Shown piece by piece: positions 51,178 through 60,394 of a stretch of 64,000 nucleotides of DNA. Source of the stretch: SpSt-398 sp041752235. GTDB lineage: Bacteria; Bacteroidota; Bacteroidia; Chitinophagales; Chitinophagaceae. The stretch lies in NCBI GenBank assembly GCA_041752235.1, contig JBGSHM010000001.1:186001-250000 (forward strand), given 5' to 3'. Position numbers and translations under genes: made by a program. The stretch's first letter is position 1. Each line of letters starts with the position of its first letter. The notes below the pieces were generated by a model. The model was given only the letters and a program-made list of their open reading frames with translations. It had not been told where the DNA came from and did no database searches.

Positions 51178-54100
51178 ATGAGAAAACGCTCGTCCAGGGC
51201 TCTGGTCTGGGGGTTATTGCTGTTCCCCATGTTCCTCGGGGCACAGACCACCTTCCCGGTCAACGGGGTAGCCGAACCAACCGACAAGGCTTATGCATTT
51301 ACCAACGCCACCATTGTAAAAGATGCCACCACCACGCTGGAGAATGCCACGCTGGTGATCAAACAGGGGCGGATCGTTGCCGTAGGAACCGGTATAGCCG
51401 TTCCGGCCGGCTCCGTCGTAGTAGATTGCAAAGGGAAGTTTATCTATCCCTCTTTCATTGATATTTATTCCAACTATGGCCTTCCGGCTCCCCAACGGGC
51501 GCAGGGAGGGTTTAACTTTTTTGGTCCGGCCCAACTCACCTCCAATCAAAAGGGAGCATATGGTTGGAACCAGGCGCTCCGTACCGATGTAGAAGCCGGT
51601 CGTCTCTTTGCGGCTGATGCAGCCAAGGCCAAACAATTACGTGACCTTGGTTTCGGTACCGTGCTTACCCATCAAATGGATGGTATCGCCCGGGGAACCG
51701 GTTCCGTGGTTACCCTGGCCGATGAGAAAGAAAATATGACGCTGGTTAAGCCCCGTGCTTCCGCGCATTATTCGTTTAGCAAGGGTACCTCCACGCAGAC
51801 TTACCCCGGTTCCATGATGGGTACTATTGCTTTGTTGCGTCAGACTTTTTATGACGCGCAATGGTACAAATCAAAACCCGCCGGAGAAGGAGTGAACCTG
51901 TCCCTGCAATACTTTAATGAAGGACTTAGTTTGCCTCAGATTTTTGAAGCCAATGATAAATGGAATGCACTTCGCGCGGATAATATCGGCAACGAATGGG
52001 GGGTGAAATTCATCATCAAAGCCGGGGGTAATGAATATCAGCGGATCGCTGACATGAAAGCCACCAATGCTTCATTTATTTTATCCCTGAACTATCCCGC
52101 CGCTATGGATGTGGACGATCCCAATGATGTTCGCTTTGTCGGTCTGGATGACCTCAAACATTGGGAACTGGCACCTGGTAATGCGGCTGCTTTTGAAAAG
52201 GCAGGTATTAATTTCTGTCTGACAACAGCCGACCTGACCAACACCTCGGAGTTCGCAGCCAATTTGCGCAAGGCCATGGAGTATGGTTTAACACATAAAG
52301 CGGCCTTTGATGCATTGACCAAAAACCCTGCTACCCTGTTAGGGGTCTACGATCAGGTAGGAAGTCTGGATGCCGGCAAATGGGCCAATTTTGTCATTAC
52401 CAATGGCCCCGTTTTTAGTGAGAAAACAGTGGTACATCAAAACTGGGTGCAAGGTCATCGCTATGATGTGAAGAATGATAGCTGGTATGATGTGAAAGGA
52501 ACCTACCAATTCATCACACAGGGCAGTATCCAGAAAAATTTTCAACTGGAATTGAAAGATGGGGGCGCTGCTTCCTTTATTGCACAGGATACATTGACAG
52601 GAAAATATACCTATAATGGTAAACTGGTCAAACTCAGCTATACGGAAGGTCGTGGCCCAGGTGCCAAAGAGACCATCATGAGCGGGGTGGCCAATGATCA
52701 TCAGAACTGGACCGGTTCGGGGACGGATGCAAATGGTAAACCCTTTACCTGGACCGCCAGTATGACGGCTCCCATGGTCGCCAAATCCGACAGTGCACGT
52801 GGGCCACGTCCAGTGGAAGTTGGTAAAGTAACCTATCCCTTCCTCGCTTATGGACAAGAACAACTTCCAGGCCAGGAGACCATTCTCATTAAAAATGCAA
52901 CCGTTTGGACCAATGAAAAGGAAGGGGTGCTAAGTAATACCGATGTGCTGCTGAAAGGTGGAAAGATCGCGGCCATCGGAAAAAACCTGAGTGACCCTGC
53001 GGCAAAAGTGATCGATGGAACGGGCAAACACCTGTCTGCCGGGATCATCGACGAGCACTCGCATATTGCGGCCGCTTCAATCAACGAAGGTGGGCAGTCT
53101 GTTACTTCTGAGGTTCGTATTGGTGATAACCTGAACCCGGATGATATCAATATCTATCGCCAATTAAGTGGAGGGGTTACTTCCTCGCATATCCTGCATG
53201 GTTCCGCCAATACCATTGGCGGCCAGACCCAATTGATCAAATTGCGGTGGGGTGCCAATGCGGAAGGCCTGAAATTCAAAGGCGCCGATGGATTTATCAA
53301 GTTTGCACTTGGAGAAAATGTAAAACGTTCTTCCGCTACACAGGGCAACACCCGTTTCCCCGATACCCGGATGGGAGTGGAGCAGGTGCTGACCGATGCC
53401 TTCCAACGCGCGACAGATTACCAGAATCAATGGAAGGAGGCCGAAGCCAATAATAAAAAGAAAGGCGCCACACTGATGGTTGTGCGCCGTGATCTTGAAC
53501 TGGATGCCCTGGTTGAGATCATGAATAAAAAGCGGTTTATCACCTGTCACTCCTATGTACAGAGTGAGATCACGGCCACGATGCGTGTAGCCGAGCGATA
53601 TGGTTTCCCGGTAAATACATTTACCCATATCCTGGAAGGGTATAAAGTGGCGGACAAGATGAAGGCGCACGGGGCCAATGCCTCGACCTTTAGTGACTGG
53701 TGGGAATACAAAATGGAAGTGATCGACGCCATTCCTTACAATGCCACGATCATGCAAAAAGTAGGTTTGAATGTGGCGATCAACTCCGACGATGCTGAAA
53801 TGGCCCGTCGCCTCAATCAGGAAGCGGCCAAGAGCGTGAAGTATGGTGGAATGGGGGAAGAAGATGCCCTGAAAATGGTCACCCTCAATCCAGCCAAGAT
53901 GCTTCATGTGGATGACAAAGTAGGCAGTATCAAGATTGGTAAAGATGCCGATGTGGTGTTGTGGAGTGATAACCCGCTCAGCATTTATGCCGTAGCGCAA
54001 TACACCATTGTTGATGGCACGATCTATTTTAGTCGTGATATGGACAAAGAACTTCGCCAGAAAAACCAGGAAGAAAAGAACCGCATCATCGCCAAGATGG

Positions 54101-54231
54101 CGGCCGCCAAACGTGCACCGGGTGCTAATCCGGGTAATTTCCAGCGCGCCCGTCCCCGTTTTGAAGTGATGCATACCTGTAGCGAGCATGCGCACGAGCA
54201 TGGATTGTTGGTGGTGGAAGGGGAGGAATAA
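51178..54231 (+). CDS. secreted double amidohydrolase
   Basis: 1,017 residues with a signal peptide (about 1-23, ending LGAQ). Two amidohydrolase-like halves follow. The first (about 30-470) has the amidohydrolase frame (KFIYPSFIDIYSNYGL) but no HxH metal pair. The second (about 565-990) has DEHSHI (near 627-631), HSYVQSE near 790, FTHILEG near 815 and NSDDAE near 870, so it keeps the metal ligands of imidazolonepropionase-like enzymes. Between them a beta-rich segment (about 445-545, NFQLELKDGGAASFIAQDT) separates the halves. Role unknown; probably hydrolysis of a cyclic amide or peptide in the periplasm. It is followed by a smaller related gene. Confidence 0.85.
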   Translation: MRKRSSRALVWGLLLFPMFLGAQTTFPVNGVAEPTDKAYAFTNATIVKDATTTLENATLVIKQGRIVAVGTGIAVPAGSVVVDCKGKFIYPSFIDIYSNYGLPAPQRAQGGFNFFGPAQLTSNQKGAYGWNQALRTDVEAGRLFAADAAKAKQLRDLGFGTVLTHQMDGIARGTGSVVTLADEKENMTLVKPRASAHYSFSKGTSTQTYPGSMMGTIALLRQTFYDAQWYKSKPAGEGVNLSLQYFNEGLSLPQIFEANDKWNALRADNIGNEWGVKFIIKAGGNEYQRIADMKATNASFILSLNYPAAMDVDDPNDVRFVGLDDLKHWELAPGNAAAFEKAGINFCLTTADLTNTSEFAANLRKAMEYGLTHKAAFDALTKNPATLLGVYDQVGSLDAGKWANFVITNGPVFSEKTVVHQNWVQGHRYDVKNDSWYDVKGTYQFITQGSIQKNFQLELKDGGAASFIAQDTLTGKYTYNGKLVKLSYTEGRGPGAKETIMSGVANDHQNWTGSGTDANGKPFTWTASMTAPMVAKSDSARGPRPVEVGKVTYPFLAYGQEQLPGQETILIKNATVWTNEKEGVLSNTDVLLKGGKIAAIGKNLSDPAAKVIDGTGKHLSAGIIDEHSHIAAASINEGGQSVTSEVRIGDNLNPDDINIYRQLSGGVTSSHILHGSANTIGGQTQLIKLRWGANAEGLKFKGADGFIKFALGENVKRSSATQGNTRFPDTRMGVEQVLTDAFQRATDYQNQWKEAEANNKKKGATLMVVRRDLELDALVEIMNKKRFITCHSYVQSEITATMRVAERYGFPVNTFTHILEGYKVADKMKAHGANASTFSDWWEYKMEVIDAIPYNATIMQKVGLNVAINSDDAEMARRLNQEAAKSVKYGGMGEEDALKMVTLNPAKMLHVDDKVGSIKIGKDADVVLWSDNPLSIYAVAQYTIVDGTIYFSRDMDKELRQKNQEEKNRIIAKMAAAKRAPGANPGNFQRARPRFEVMHTCSEHAHEHGLLVVEGEE

Positions 54232-54232
54232 T

Positions 54233-54267
54233 GAGAAGCTATTGGCCTTTAGCTTTTAGCTATTAGT
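54233..54267. repeat. heptad array (5 units) between the two amidohydrolase genes (D3)
   Basis: GAGAAGC, TATTGGC, CTTTAGC, TTTTAGC, TATTAGT. Begins 1 bp after the stop at 54229-54231. Confidence 0.8.
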
Positions 54268-54294
54268 CTCTCGTAATTATATAAAATTGAAACA

Positions 54295-55608
54295 ATGAAA
54301 AAGTTAATCATAATAATTCTATCTCTTGGTTTTGTTACTGGCATACAAGCCCAGGAGAATGTATATCCAGCGCCGGCGCAGAAGGGCCTGCTCTTTATTA
54401 CCCATGCCACTATCCACGTAGGTAATGGCACGGTGATCAATGATGGTACGATCAAAATTATGGATGGGAAGATCCAGGAAGTAGGGACGAATATTGCTGT
54501 CCCGTCTGGTGATGTGAAAGTGTATGATGTAAAAGGGAAGCATGTCTATCCCGGGCTGATCCAGGCCAGTTCTTCGCTGGGTTTACTCGAGGTGAGCAGC
54601 GTTCGTGCCACCAGTGATGTGAATGAAATTGGGGAAATGAACCCGAATATCCGCTCCATCGTAGCGTATAATACCGATTCGAAGGTGACCAACACCCTTC
54701 GGAATAATGGAATATTGTTATCAAACGTTGTCCCTGGAGGCAGTTTGATCACCGGTTCTTCCTCCGTTGTGCAGTTGGATGCCTGGAACTGGGAGGATGC
54801 GGCTTATGTAATGGACAATGGGATTCATTTTCAAATGCCCTCCTTGTTGGCCCGTCGTGGTGGCCGGGGAGGTGGCTTTGGCGGTTTTGGACAACAACCC
54901 GCAGGTGACCCGGTGCAAAGGGCATTGGATCAGATCGAATCGGTAAAGGCATTCTTTCGGGAGGCCAAGGCTTATCTGGCAGAACCCAAACATGCTGATG
55001 TTAATTTGAAGTATGAAGCCGTAAAAGGATTATTTGAAAAGAAGCAAAAGCTTTATGTGCATTGTGATATCGTGAAGCAAATGCTGATCGCCCTGGATTT
55101 TGCCAAAGAGTTTGGCTTCCAGATCGTGATCGTTGGTGGGAGTGATAGCTGGCAGATCGCTGATCTGTTAAAGGCCAACAATGTCCCTGTTATCCTGAAT
55201 CAGATGCACAGCCTGCCAACCCTGATCGATGATGATGTGGACCAACCTTATAAAACACCCGCGCTGTTGCAAAAGGCTGGCGTACTCTTTGCCATCAATG
55301 ATGAGGATGGGCAGTTCCGTGGCCGTAACCTGGCCTTTAATGCTGGTACTGCCGCAGCTTATGAACTGAGCAAAGAAGAGGCCTTGTCCGCTATTACGTT
55401 GAATGTGGCAAAAATTCTCGGTATTGAAGACCGCACCGGGTCAATTGAAAAAGGGAAGGATGCAAACATTGTCGTATGCGAAGGCGATATTCTTGATATG
55501 CGTAGCCAACTCATCACCGATGCGTTTATCCAGGGCCGTAAGGTCAGTCTGGATGACAAGCAGAAACAGTTGTTTGAAAGATATAAGTATAAGTATGGGG
55601 TGAAGTGA
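54295..55608 (+). CDS. secreted amidohydrolase-fold protein without metal ligands
   Basis: 437 residues with a signal peptide (MKKLIIIILSLGFVTGIQAQ). It has the composite-domain frame of amidohydrolases (GKHVYPGLIQASSSLGL in place of PGLIDxHxH, and the C-terminal GIEDRTGSIEKGKDANIVV), but the HxH pair is missing. A lone HCD (near 258) and INDEDG (near 344) remain. It resembles the N-terminal half of the preceding 1,017-residue protein and is likely a non-catalytic or partner paralogue. A Gly-rich patch (GGRGGGFGGFGQQP) near 190 looks like a linker. Confidence 0.8.
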   Translation: MKKLIIIILSLGFVTGIQAQENVYPAPAQKGLLFITHATIHVGNGTVINDGTIKIMDGKIQEVGTNIAVPSGDVKVYDVKGKHVYPGLIQASSSLGLLEVSSVRATSDVNEIGEMNPNIRSIVAYNTDSKVTNTLRNNGILLSNVVPGGSLITGSSSVVQLDAWNWEDAAYVMDNGIHFQMPSLLARRGGRGGGFGGFGQQPAGDPVQRALDQIESVKAFFREAKAYLAEPKHADVNLKYEAVKGLFEKKQKLYVHCDIVKQMLIALDFAKEFGFQIVIVGGSDSWQIADLLKANNVPVILNQMHSLPTLIDDDVDQPYKTPALLQKAGVLFAINDEDGQFRGRNLAFNAGTAAAYELSKEEALSAITLNVAKILGIEDRTGSIEKGKDANIVVCEGDILDMRSQLITDAFIQGRKVSLDDKQKQLFERYKYKYGVK

Positions 55609-55621
55609 GGGGAGAGAAATA

Positions 55622-55677
55622 GTGAATGGTGAATTGTGAATGGTGAATCTGCTCACTATTCACAATTCACTATTTAG
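55622..55677. repeat. inverted heptad array between convergent genes (C2)
   Basis: GTGAATG, GTGAATT, GTGAATG, GTGAATC, TGCTCAC, TATTCAC, AATTCAC, TATTTAG: eight 7-bp words, forward then reverse, same vocabulary as 22113-22177. Confidence 0.92.
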
Positions 55678-55682
55678 GTTTA

Positions 55683-56054
55683 TCAAACATGCTGATCGAT
55701 CAGGATCACATTTCCATCCGGGTCTTTCAAAAAAATATGCGCGGGGCCGGTGGTGGTTGCATCGGCTTCGGCATCGAGGGCAATACCGGAGGCTTTCAAA
55801 TGGGATTGGATGACACGCACGTCCTCAAACTCATCAAGTTTTTGGGCGTTCTGGTCCCAACCGGGATTAAAGGTCATAAGGTTTCCTTCAAACATTCCCT
55901 GGAATAATCCGACAACTGCATTGCCATTTTTTAGCACGATCCAGTTTTGTTCGATATTCCCACCCTTAAAGGTAAACCCGAGATTTTCATAAAAGGCCTT
56001 GGAAGCATGAATGTCTTTCACGCTGAGGCTGATGGAGAAGGCGCCGAGGTGCAT
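55683..56054 (-). CDS. VOC (glyoxalase-fold) protein
   Basis: 123 residues from the ATG at 56052-56054 (MHLGAFSISLSVKDIHASKA), chosen over an extension with 14 extra codons. Two beta-alpha-beta-beta-beta modules of the VOC fold: SISLSVKDIHASKAFYENLG and FLKDPDGNVILIDQ. The second half has a clear ligand glutamine/aspartate pattern, but the substrate is unknown. Such small single-domain VOC proteins serve as metalloenzymes or antibiotic-binding proteins. Confidence 0.85.
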   Translation of the reverse strand: MHLGAFSISLSVKDIHASKAFYENLGFTFKGGNIEQNWIVLKNGNAVVGLFQGMFEGNLMTFNPGWDQNAQKLDEFEDVRVIQSHLKASGIALDAEADATTTGPAHIFLKDPDGNVILIDQHV

Positions 56055-56111
56055 AGTATTTTGTTTTAGGGAAGTTACGGAAATAGCCGCGAACAATCCT
56101 TCAATGGCGAA

Positions 56112-56417
56112 TTAAACCAAAATGGACAATTTGATCCTCCCCTCGAGTCCAATTTCTACAATTTTCTGTAATGTTGACATCCTTACCTCTTTGATATTAT
56201 TCTCAATTTTGGAGATATAGGATTTTGTTGTTCCTACTTTTTCAGCCAATTCTTCCTGAGTAAGGCCCTTTTTCTTTCTGGCCATTTGTAGCAGAGCACC
56301 CATACGAAAAGTCTCATATTCAGTCTCATATGCGTCTCTTTTTGGAGTACCCTTTTTCCCAATATGCTTGTTTTTCAAATCCTCAAGAGTGAAAGTTTGC
56401 ATCCTTTTCGATTTCAT
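56112..56417 (-). CDS. HigA/XRE-type antitoxin
   Basis: 101 residues. Helix-turn-helix of the XRE family at about 42-85 (LLQMARKKKGLTQEELAEKV then TTKSYISKIENN). Its 5' end overlaps, in another frame, the 3' end of a RelE/HigB-like toxin remnant (56383-56746), the toxin-first order of higBA-type modules. Bound to DNA, such antitoxins repress the module. The protein is intact although the partner looks dead. Confidence 0.85.
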   Translation of the reverse strand: MKSKRMQTFTLEDLKNKHIGKKGTPKRDAYETEYETFRMGALLQMARKKKGLTQEELAEKVGTTKSYISKIENNIKEVRMSTLQKIVEIGLEGRIKLSILV

Positions 56418-56746
56418 ATTGTTTTTTTAATCTGATTGCTTTCTTTATTTCCTTCCACGGTGTTTTTTGAGTTTTTTTCTGAAATCCATGAAGGACAATG
56501 ATTGACTTATCTTTTTCGAAAAAGCAAAAGAATCTAAATATATTACCCTCTGCCTGAACCCTTATCTCATAAATTTTATGAGCTTGATCTATAATTTTAA
56601 AATAGGTTTCAGGTATTCTTGATAGCTCACCTATTAAATCAAAAGTCCAGAATATTTTCTTTCTGACACTCTAAGTTTGCTTTAAATAGAAATCTTCGAA
56701 ATGATTTCCATAAAAAAGGATGGTATGGGCTCTTTCTTTTTCACCC
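56383..56746 (-). pseudogene. RelE/HigB-like toxin remnant
   Basis: Reading the minus strand gives RAHTILFYGNHFEDFYLKQT, then an in-frame TAG (56671-56673), then SVRKKIFWTFDLI, IPETYFKIIDQ, YEIRVQAEGNIFRFFCFFEK and VLHGFQKKTQKTPWKEIKK, the Gp49/HigB-type toxin pattern. The frame has no usable start. A GTG at 56741-56743 is in another frame, separated by an A-rich run. It is therefore doubly broken. It overlaps the antitoxin start by 35 bp. Confidence 0.75.
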
Positions 56747-56757
56747 CCAAATTAAAG

Positions 56758-56787
56758 AAAAAAAGTTTCTCTTTAGAGAAACTTTTT
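56758..56787. terminator. secA terminator hairpin
   Basis: AAAAGTTTCTC and GAGAAACTTTT pair around TTTA, with A/T tracts on both sides, so it can work in either direction. It lies downstream of the secA stop at 56842. Confidence 0.75.
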
Positions 56788-56841
56788 CCACGACTTGAGG
56801 CTGTGTTTATACGAAGTTCATTGGGGGTAGGAAATTAAAGC

Positions 56842-59800
56842 CTAAGCCTCTTTCCCATGGCAATGCTTGTATTTCTTTCCGCTGCCACAGGGGCAGGGGT
56901 CATTTCGCCCGATCTTGGGACCAACCTTGACGGGTTCGTGTTTTACAGCGGCCCCTCCTGTTGATGGATCATAATAATCTTTTTCATTGGCGCCATAATC
57001 TTCACCCGCTGCTTCCACTTCGGCTTTGTTGGCCCGCATCCGGCTCATATCTGTTTTTTCCTGACGGCCTTCTTTTAACTGGGCTGTTTCTTCCTGTACA
57101 GGCAGACCGGCATGACAGAGGAAGGAAACGATATTGCGGTTCACTTCCGCATCCATGATCTTGAACAGGTTGAACGCTTCCACCTTGTAGATCACCAGGG
57201 GATCTTTTTGCTCCAGGTAGGCCGTTTGCACACTTTGTTTCAGGTCATCCATGGCGCGGAGATGTTCCTTCCATGAATCATCGATCGTGGCCAGCGTGAT
57301 GGTTCTTTCCAGCGCGTTGCAGAGTTCTTCTCCCTGACTGTCGAGCATTTTCTGCAGGTTGGTAAGGGCGTTGATGCCTTTGGTGCCATCGGTAAAAGGA
57401 ACGACCACATTTTCGATATGGCGACCCTGGGTTACCCGGATATTTTTAAAGACCGGCATGGCCTGGGTCTTGAGTTCATCTTTTTTACGTTGGTAATGGG
57501 AAGTGGCTTCCAGGTACAATTTGTCGGTAACTTCACCGGCATTTCCACGCAGGAATTCTTCTTTTTCAATGGCGGTATCTATACCGAAATTGACGATACA
57601 ATCGAGCTTGAACCCATCATAGTCTTCCTGCTCCTTGTAGGCATTGACCAAGCCTTCGGCTACGATCGAGAAGGCGTTATCGATATCAAGGGCGAGACGT
57701 TCGCCAAAGAGGGCGTGTTGTCTTTTTCCATAGATCACATTCCGCTGCTTGTTCATGACATCATCATATTCGAGCAAGCGTTTACGGATACCAAAGTTAT
57801 TTTCCTCCACTTTTTTCTGTGCCCTTTCAATGCTCTTGGTGATCATGCTGTGCTGGATCACTTCGCCTTCTTTGTACCCCAGCCGGTCCATAATCGAAGC
57901 GATACGTTCACTACCAAACATCCGCATCAGGTCATCATCGAGGGCCACATAGAAGAGGGAAGAACCAGGATCCCCCTGGCGACCGGCACGACCACGTAAC
58001 TGGCGGTCAACCCGCCGGCTTTCATGTCGCTCGGTACCAATGATGGCCAGTCCACCTGCTTCTTTTACACCAGGCCCCAGTTTGATATCGGTACCACGAC
58101 CCGCCATGTTGGTGGCGATGGTAACAGCCCCGGCCAATCCGGCTTCGGCAACGACCTGTGCTTCGCGACTATGTTGTTTGGCGTTGAGTACATTGTGCGG
58201 GATCTTTTTTACATGGAGCATTTTGCTCAACAGTTCACTGATCTCCACCGAGGTGGTACCTACCAGCACCGGGCGACCTTCATTGCGAAGACGCTCGATC
58301 TCGTCAATGGCCGCTTTGTATTTTTCCCGTTTGGTTTTAAACACCATGTCCTGCTCATCTTTACGAACCATAGGCAGGTTGGTGGGGATGGTTACCACAT
58401 CGAGTTTGTAAATGGTCCAGAATTCACCGGCTTCTGTTTCCGCTGTACCGGTCATACCGGCCAGCTTATGGTACATCCTGAAATAGTTCTGGAGGGTAAC
58501 CGTGGCATAAGTTTGTGTAGCCGCTTCGATCTTTACATTCTCTTTGGCTTCAATGGCCTGGTGAAGCCCGTCGCTGTAGCGGCGGCCTTCCATGATACGA
58601 CCGGTTTGTTCATCCACGATCTTAACCTGTCCTTCGATCACGACGTATTCCACATCTTTTCCAAAGAGGGTATAGGCCTTCAGCAATTGCTGTACGGTAT
58701 GGATGCGATCTGCTTTGAGCCGGAATTCATTCAGGGCCGATTCTTTTAACTGGAGTTTTTCATCCGCTGTGGCCTCGGTCTTTTCAATTTCTGCCAGGCG
58801 CATGCCGATATCGGGCATCACAAAGAAATCAGGGTCTTCTCCGGCACGGGTAAGCATCTGGATTCCTTTATCAGTAAGATCCACCGAATTATTTTTCTCA
58901 TCGATATAGAACAACAGTTCCTCATCGATCCGTTTCATTTCCTTCTGCTGATCGGCGAGATAATAGTTCTCGGTCTTTTGCATTTTCACCTTGATACCTG
59001 GTTCACTCAGGAACTTGATCAAGGGGCCGTATTTAGGTAAGCCTCTGTGTGCCCGGTAAAGCTGCATGCCACCGCCTTTGGGGTCATCATCTCCTTCGGC
59101 CATGCGCTTCTTGGCTTCATTCAGGCAATTACGGGCAATCTTTTCCTGGGCTTCCACCAATTGCTGAACACGGGGTTTAAGAATATGGTATTGCTGGTCA
59201 TCACCACGGGGTACCGGACCGGAGATGATCAAGGGCGTACGGGCATCATCGATCAAAACGGAGTCGGTTTCATCCACCATGGCATAATGGTGTTTGCGTT
59301 GCACCATCTCATCGGCATTGTGCACCATGTTGTCGCGGAGATAGTCAAAGCCAAATTCGTTATTGGTACCATACGTGATATCGGCCTGATACGCTTTTCG
59401 GCGATCTTCTGTATTCGGTTGGTGTTTGTCAATACAATCTACGGTGACCCCCAGCCATTCAAAGATGGGGCCGTTCCATTCCTGGTCACGACGGGCCAGG
59501 TAATCGTTCACGGTCACAATATGTACTCCCTGACCCGCGAGGGCATTCAGGTAAGCGGGCAGGGTAGATACCAGGGTTTTACCTTCCCCGGTGGCCATTT
59601 CTGCAATCTTTCCCTGATGAAGCACCATACCACCGATCAACTGCACATCATAATGCACCATGTTCCAGGTGATCAGACTTCCGGCCGCACTCCAGCTATT
59701 ACTATGAATGGCTTTATCTCCTTCGATCTTTACATAATCTCTTTTTACACTCAGGTCACGATCCAACTGGGTGGCTGTCGAGGTAAGTGTAGTATTTTCT

Positions 59801-60171
59801 TTGAACCGGCGCGCGGTTTCTTTTACTACGGCAAAAGCTTCCGGAAGAATGGCTTCAAGGATGGCCTCTGTTTCTTCGTCTCTTTTCTTTTTCAATTTAT
59901 CCACTTCCTGATAGATCGCATCCTTTCCCATCAGGTCATTGAAAGCCAGGCCTTCTGCTTTCGCATTTTTTTCGGCGATCTCCGCATCGATCGGTGCCAG
60001 GTGGGCGGCAATTCGTTCACGGAATTCGGTTGTTTTGGCACGCAGTTGATCGTGGCTAAGGCTTTGGTAGGAATTAAAAAATTCGTTGATCCGGGATACC
60101 TGGGGCCACAGGCTCTTAACGTCCTTCTCCGATTTACTACCTCCAAAAAGCTTTGAAATGAAACCGATCAT
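56842..60171 (-). CDS. secA: preprotein translocase ATPase SecA
   Basis: 1,109 residues, longer than E. coli SecA, as in other Bacteroidota. Walker A MATGEGKTLVSTLPAYLNAL (near 190), DEAD-like VDETDSVLIDDARTPLIISG, helicase motif MAGRGTDIKLGPGV and QLRGRAGRQGDPG. The C-terminal zinc tail is CPCGSGKKYKHCHG. SecA drives preproteins through SecYEG. It is a single gene; a TATCTTTG box at 60275-60282 would give a leader of about 100 bases. Confidence 0.98.
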   Translation of the reverse strand: MIGFISKLFGGSKSEKDVKSLWPQVSRINEFFNSYQSLSHDQLRAKTTEFRERIAAHLAPIDAEIAEKNAKAEGLAFNDLMGKDAIYQEVDKLKKKRDEETEAILEAILPEAFAVVKETARRFKENTTLTSTATQLDRDLSVKRDYVKIEGDKAIHSNSWSAAGSLITWNMVHYDVQLIGGMVLHQGKIAEMATGEGKTLVSTLPAYLNALAGQGVHIVTVNDYLARRDQEWNGPIFEWLGVTVDCIDKHQPNTEDRRKAYQADITYGTNNEFGFDYLRDNMVHNADEMVQRKHHYAMVDETDSVLIDDARTPLIISGPVPRGDDQQYHILKPRVQQLVEAQEKIARNCLNEAKKRMAEGDDDPKGGGMQLYRAHRGLPKYGPLIKFLSEPGIKVKMQKTENYYLADQQKEMKRIDEELLFYIDEKNNSVDLTDKGIQMLTRAGEDPDFFVMPDIGMRLAEIEKTEATADEKLQLKESALNEFRLKADRIHTVQQLLKAYTLFGKDVEYVVIEGQVKIVDEQTGRIMEGRRYSDGLHQAIEAKENVKIEAATQTYATVTLQNYFRMYHKLAGMTGTAETEAGEFWTIYKLDVVTIPTNLPMVRKDEQDMVFKTKREKYKAAIDEIERLRNEGRPVLVGTTSVEISELLSKMLHVKKIPHNVLNAKQHSREAQVVAEAGLAGAVTIATNMAGRGTDIKLGPGVKEAGGLAIIGTERHESRRVDRQLRGRAGRQGDPGSSLFYVALDDDLMRMFGSERIASIMDRLGYKEGEVIQHSMITKSIERAQKKVEENNFGIRKRLLEYDDVMNKQRNVIYGKRQHALFGERLALDIDNAFSIVAEGLVNAYKEQEDYDGFKLDCIVNFGIDTAIEKEEFLRGNAGEVTDKLYLEATSHYQRKKDELKTQAMPVFKNIRVTQGRHIENVVVPFTDGTKGINALTNLQKMLDSQGEELCNALERTITLATIDDSWKEHLRAMDDLKQSVQTAYLEQKDPLVIYKVEAFNLFKIMDAEVNRNIVSFLCHAGLPVQEETAQLKEGRQEKTDMSRMRANKAEVEAAGEDYGANEKDYYDPSTGGAAVKHEPVKVGPKIGRNDPCPCGSGKKYKHCHGKEA

Positions 60172-60274
60172 AATTACGGGTTATTGGGTATTTGCTAAAA
60201 ATTTGATTTTTAAGAATTTTACCCGGTCAAAAAGGGTGCTATATTTTGAATCAGGCCATTTTGACAGAGGAAAG

Positions 60275-60282
60275 CAAAGATA
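60275..60282 (-). promoter_or_regulatory. candidate -7 box for secA
   Basis: TATCTTTG on the minus strand, 104 bp before the secA ATG. No clear -33 TTTG. Confidence 0.35.
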
Positions 60283-60394
60283 GGAAATTGGTCAGGGTTT
60301 CGGGGATGCGGGAAACACCCCACAACCCATTAATTTTCATGTTTTTTTAACGAACTTTACCCTCATTCCGGGTATTCATAGGAAATCATAACTT

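Noticed and set aside
53164..54201. 345-codon minus-strand ORF within the 1,017-residue amidohydrolase
   Set aside because: Antisense shadow of a well-supported gene with no recognisable domain.
58024..58749. Long plus-strand ORFs inside secA (for example 241 codons)
   Set aside because: Mirror frames of a highly conserved gene; no motif, signal peptide or start context.
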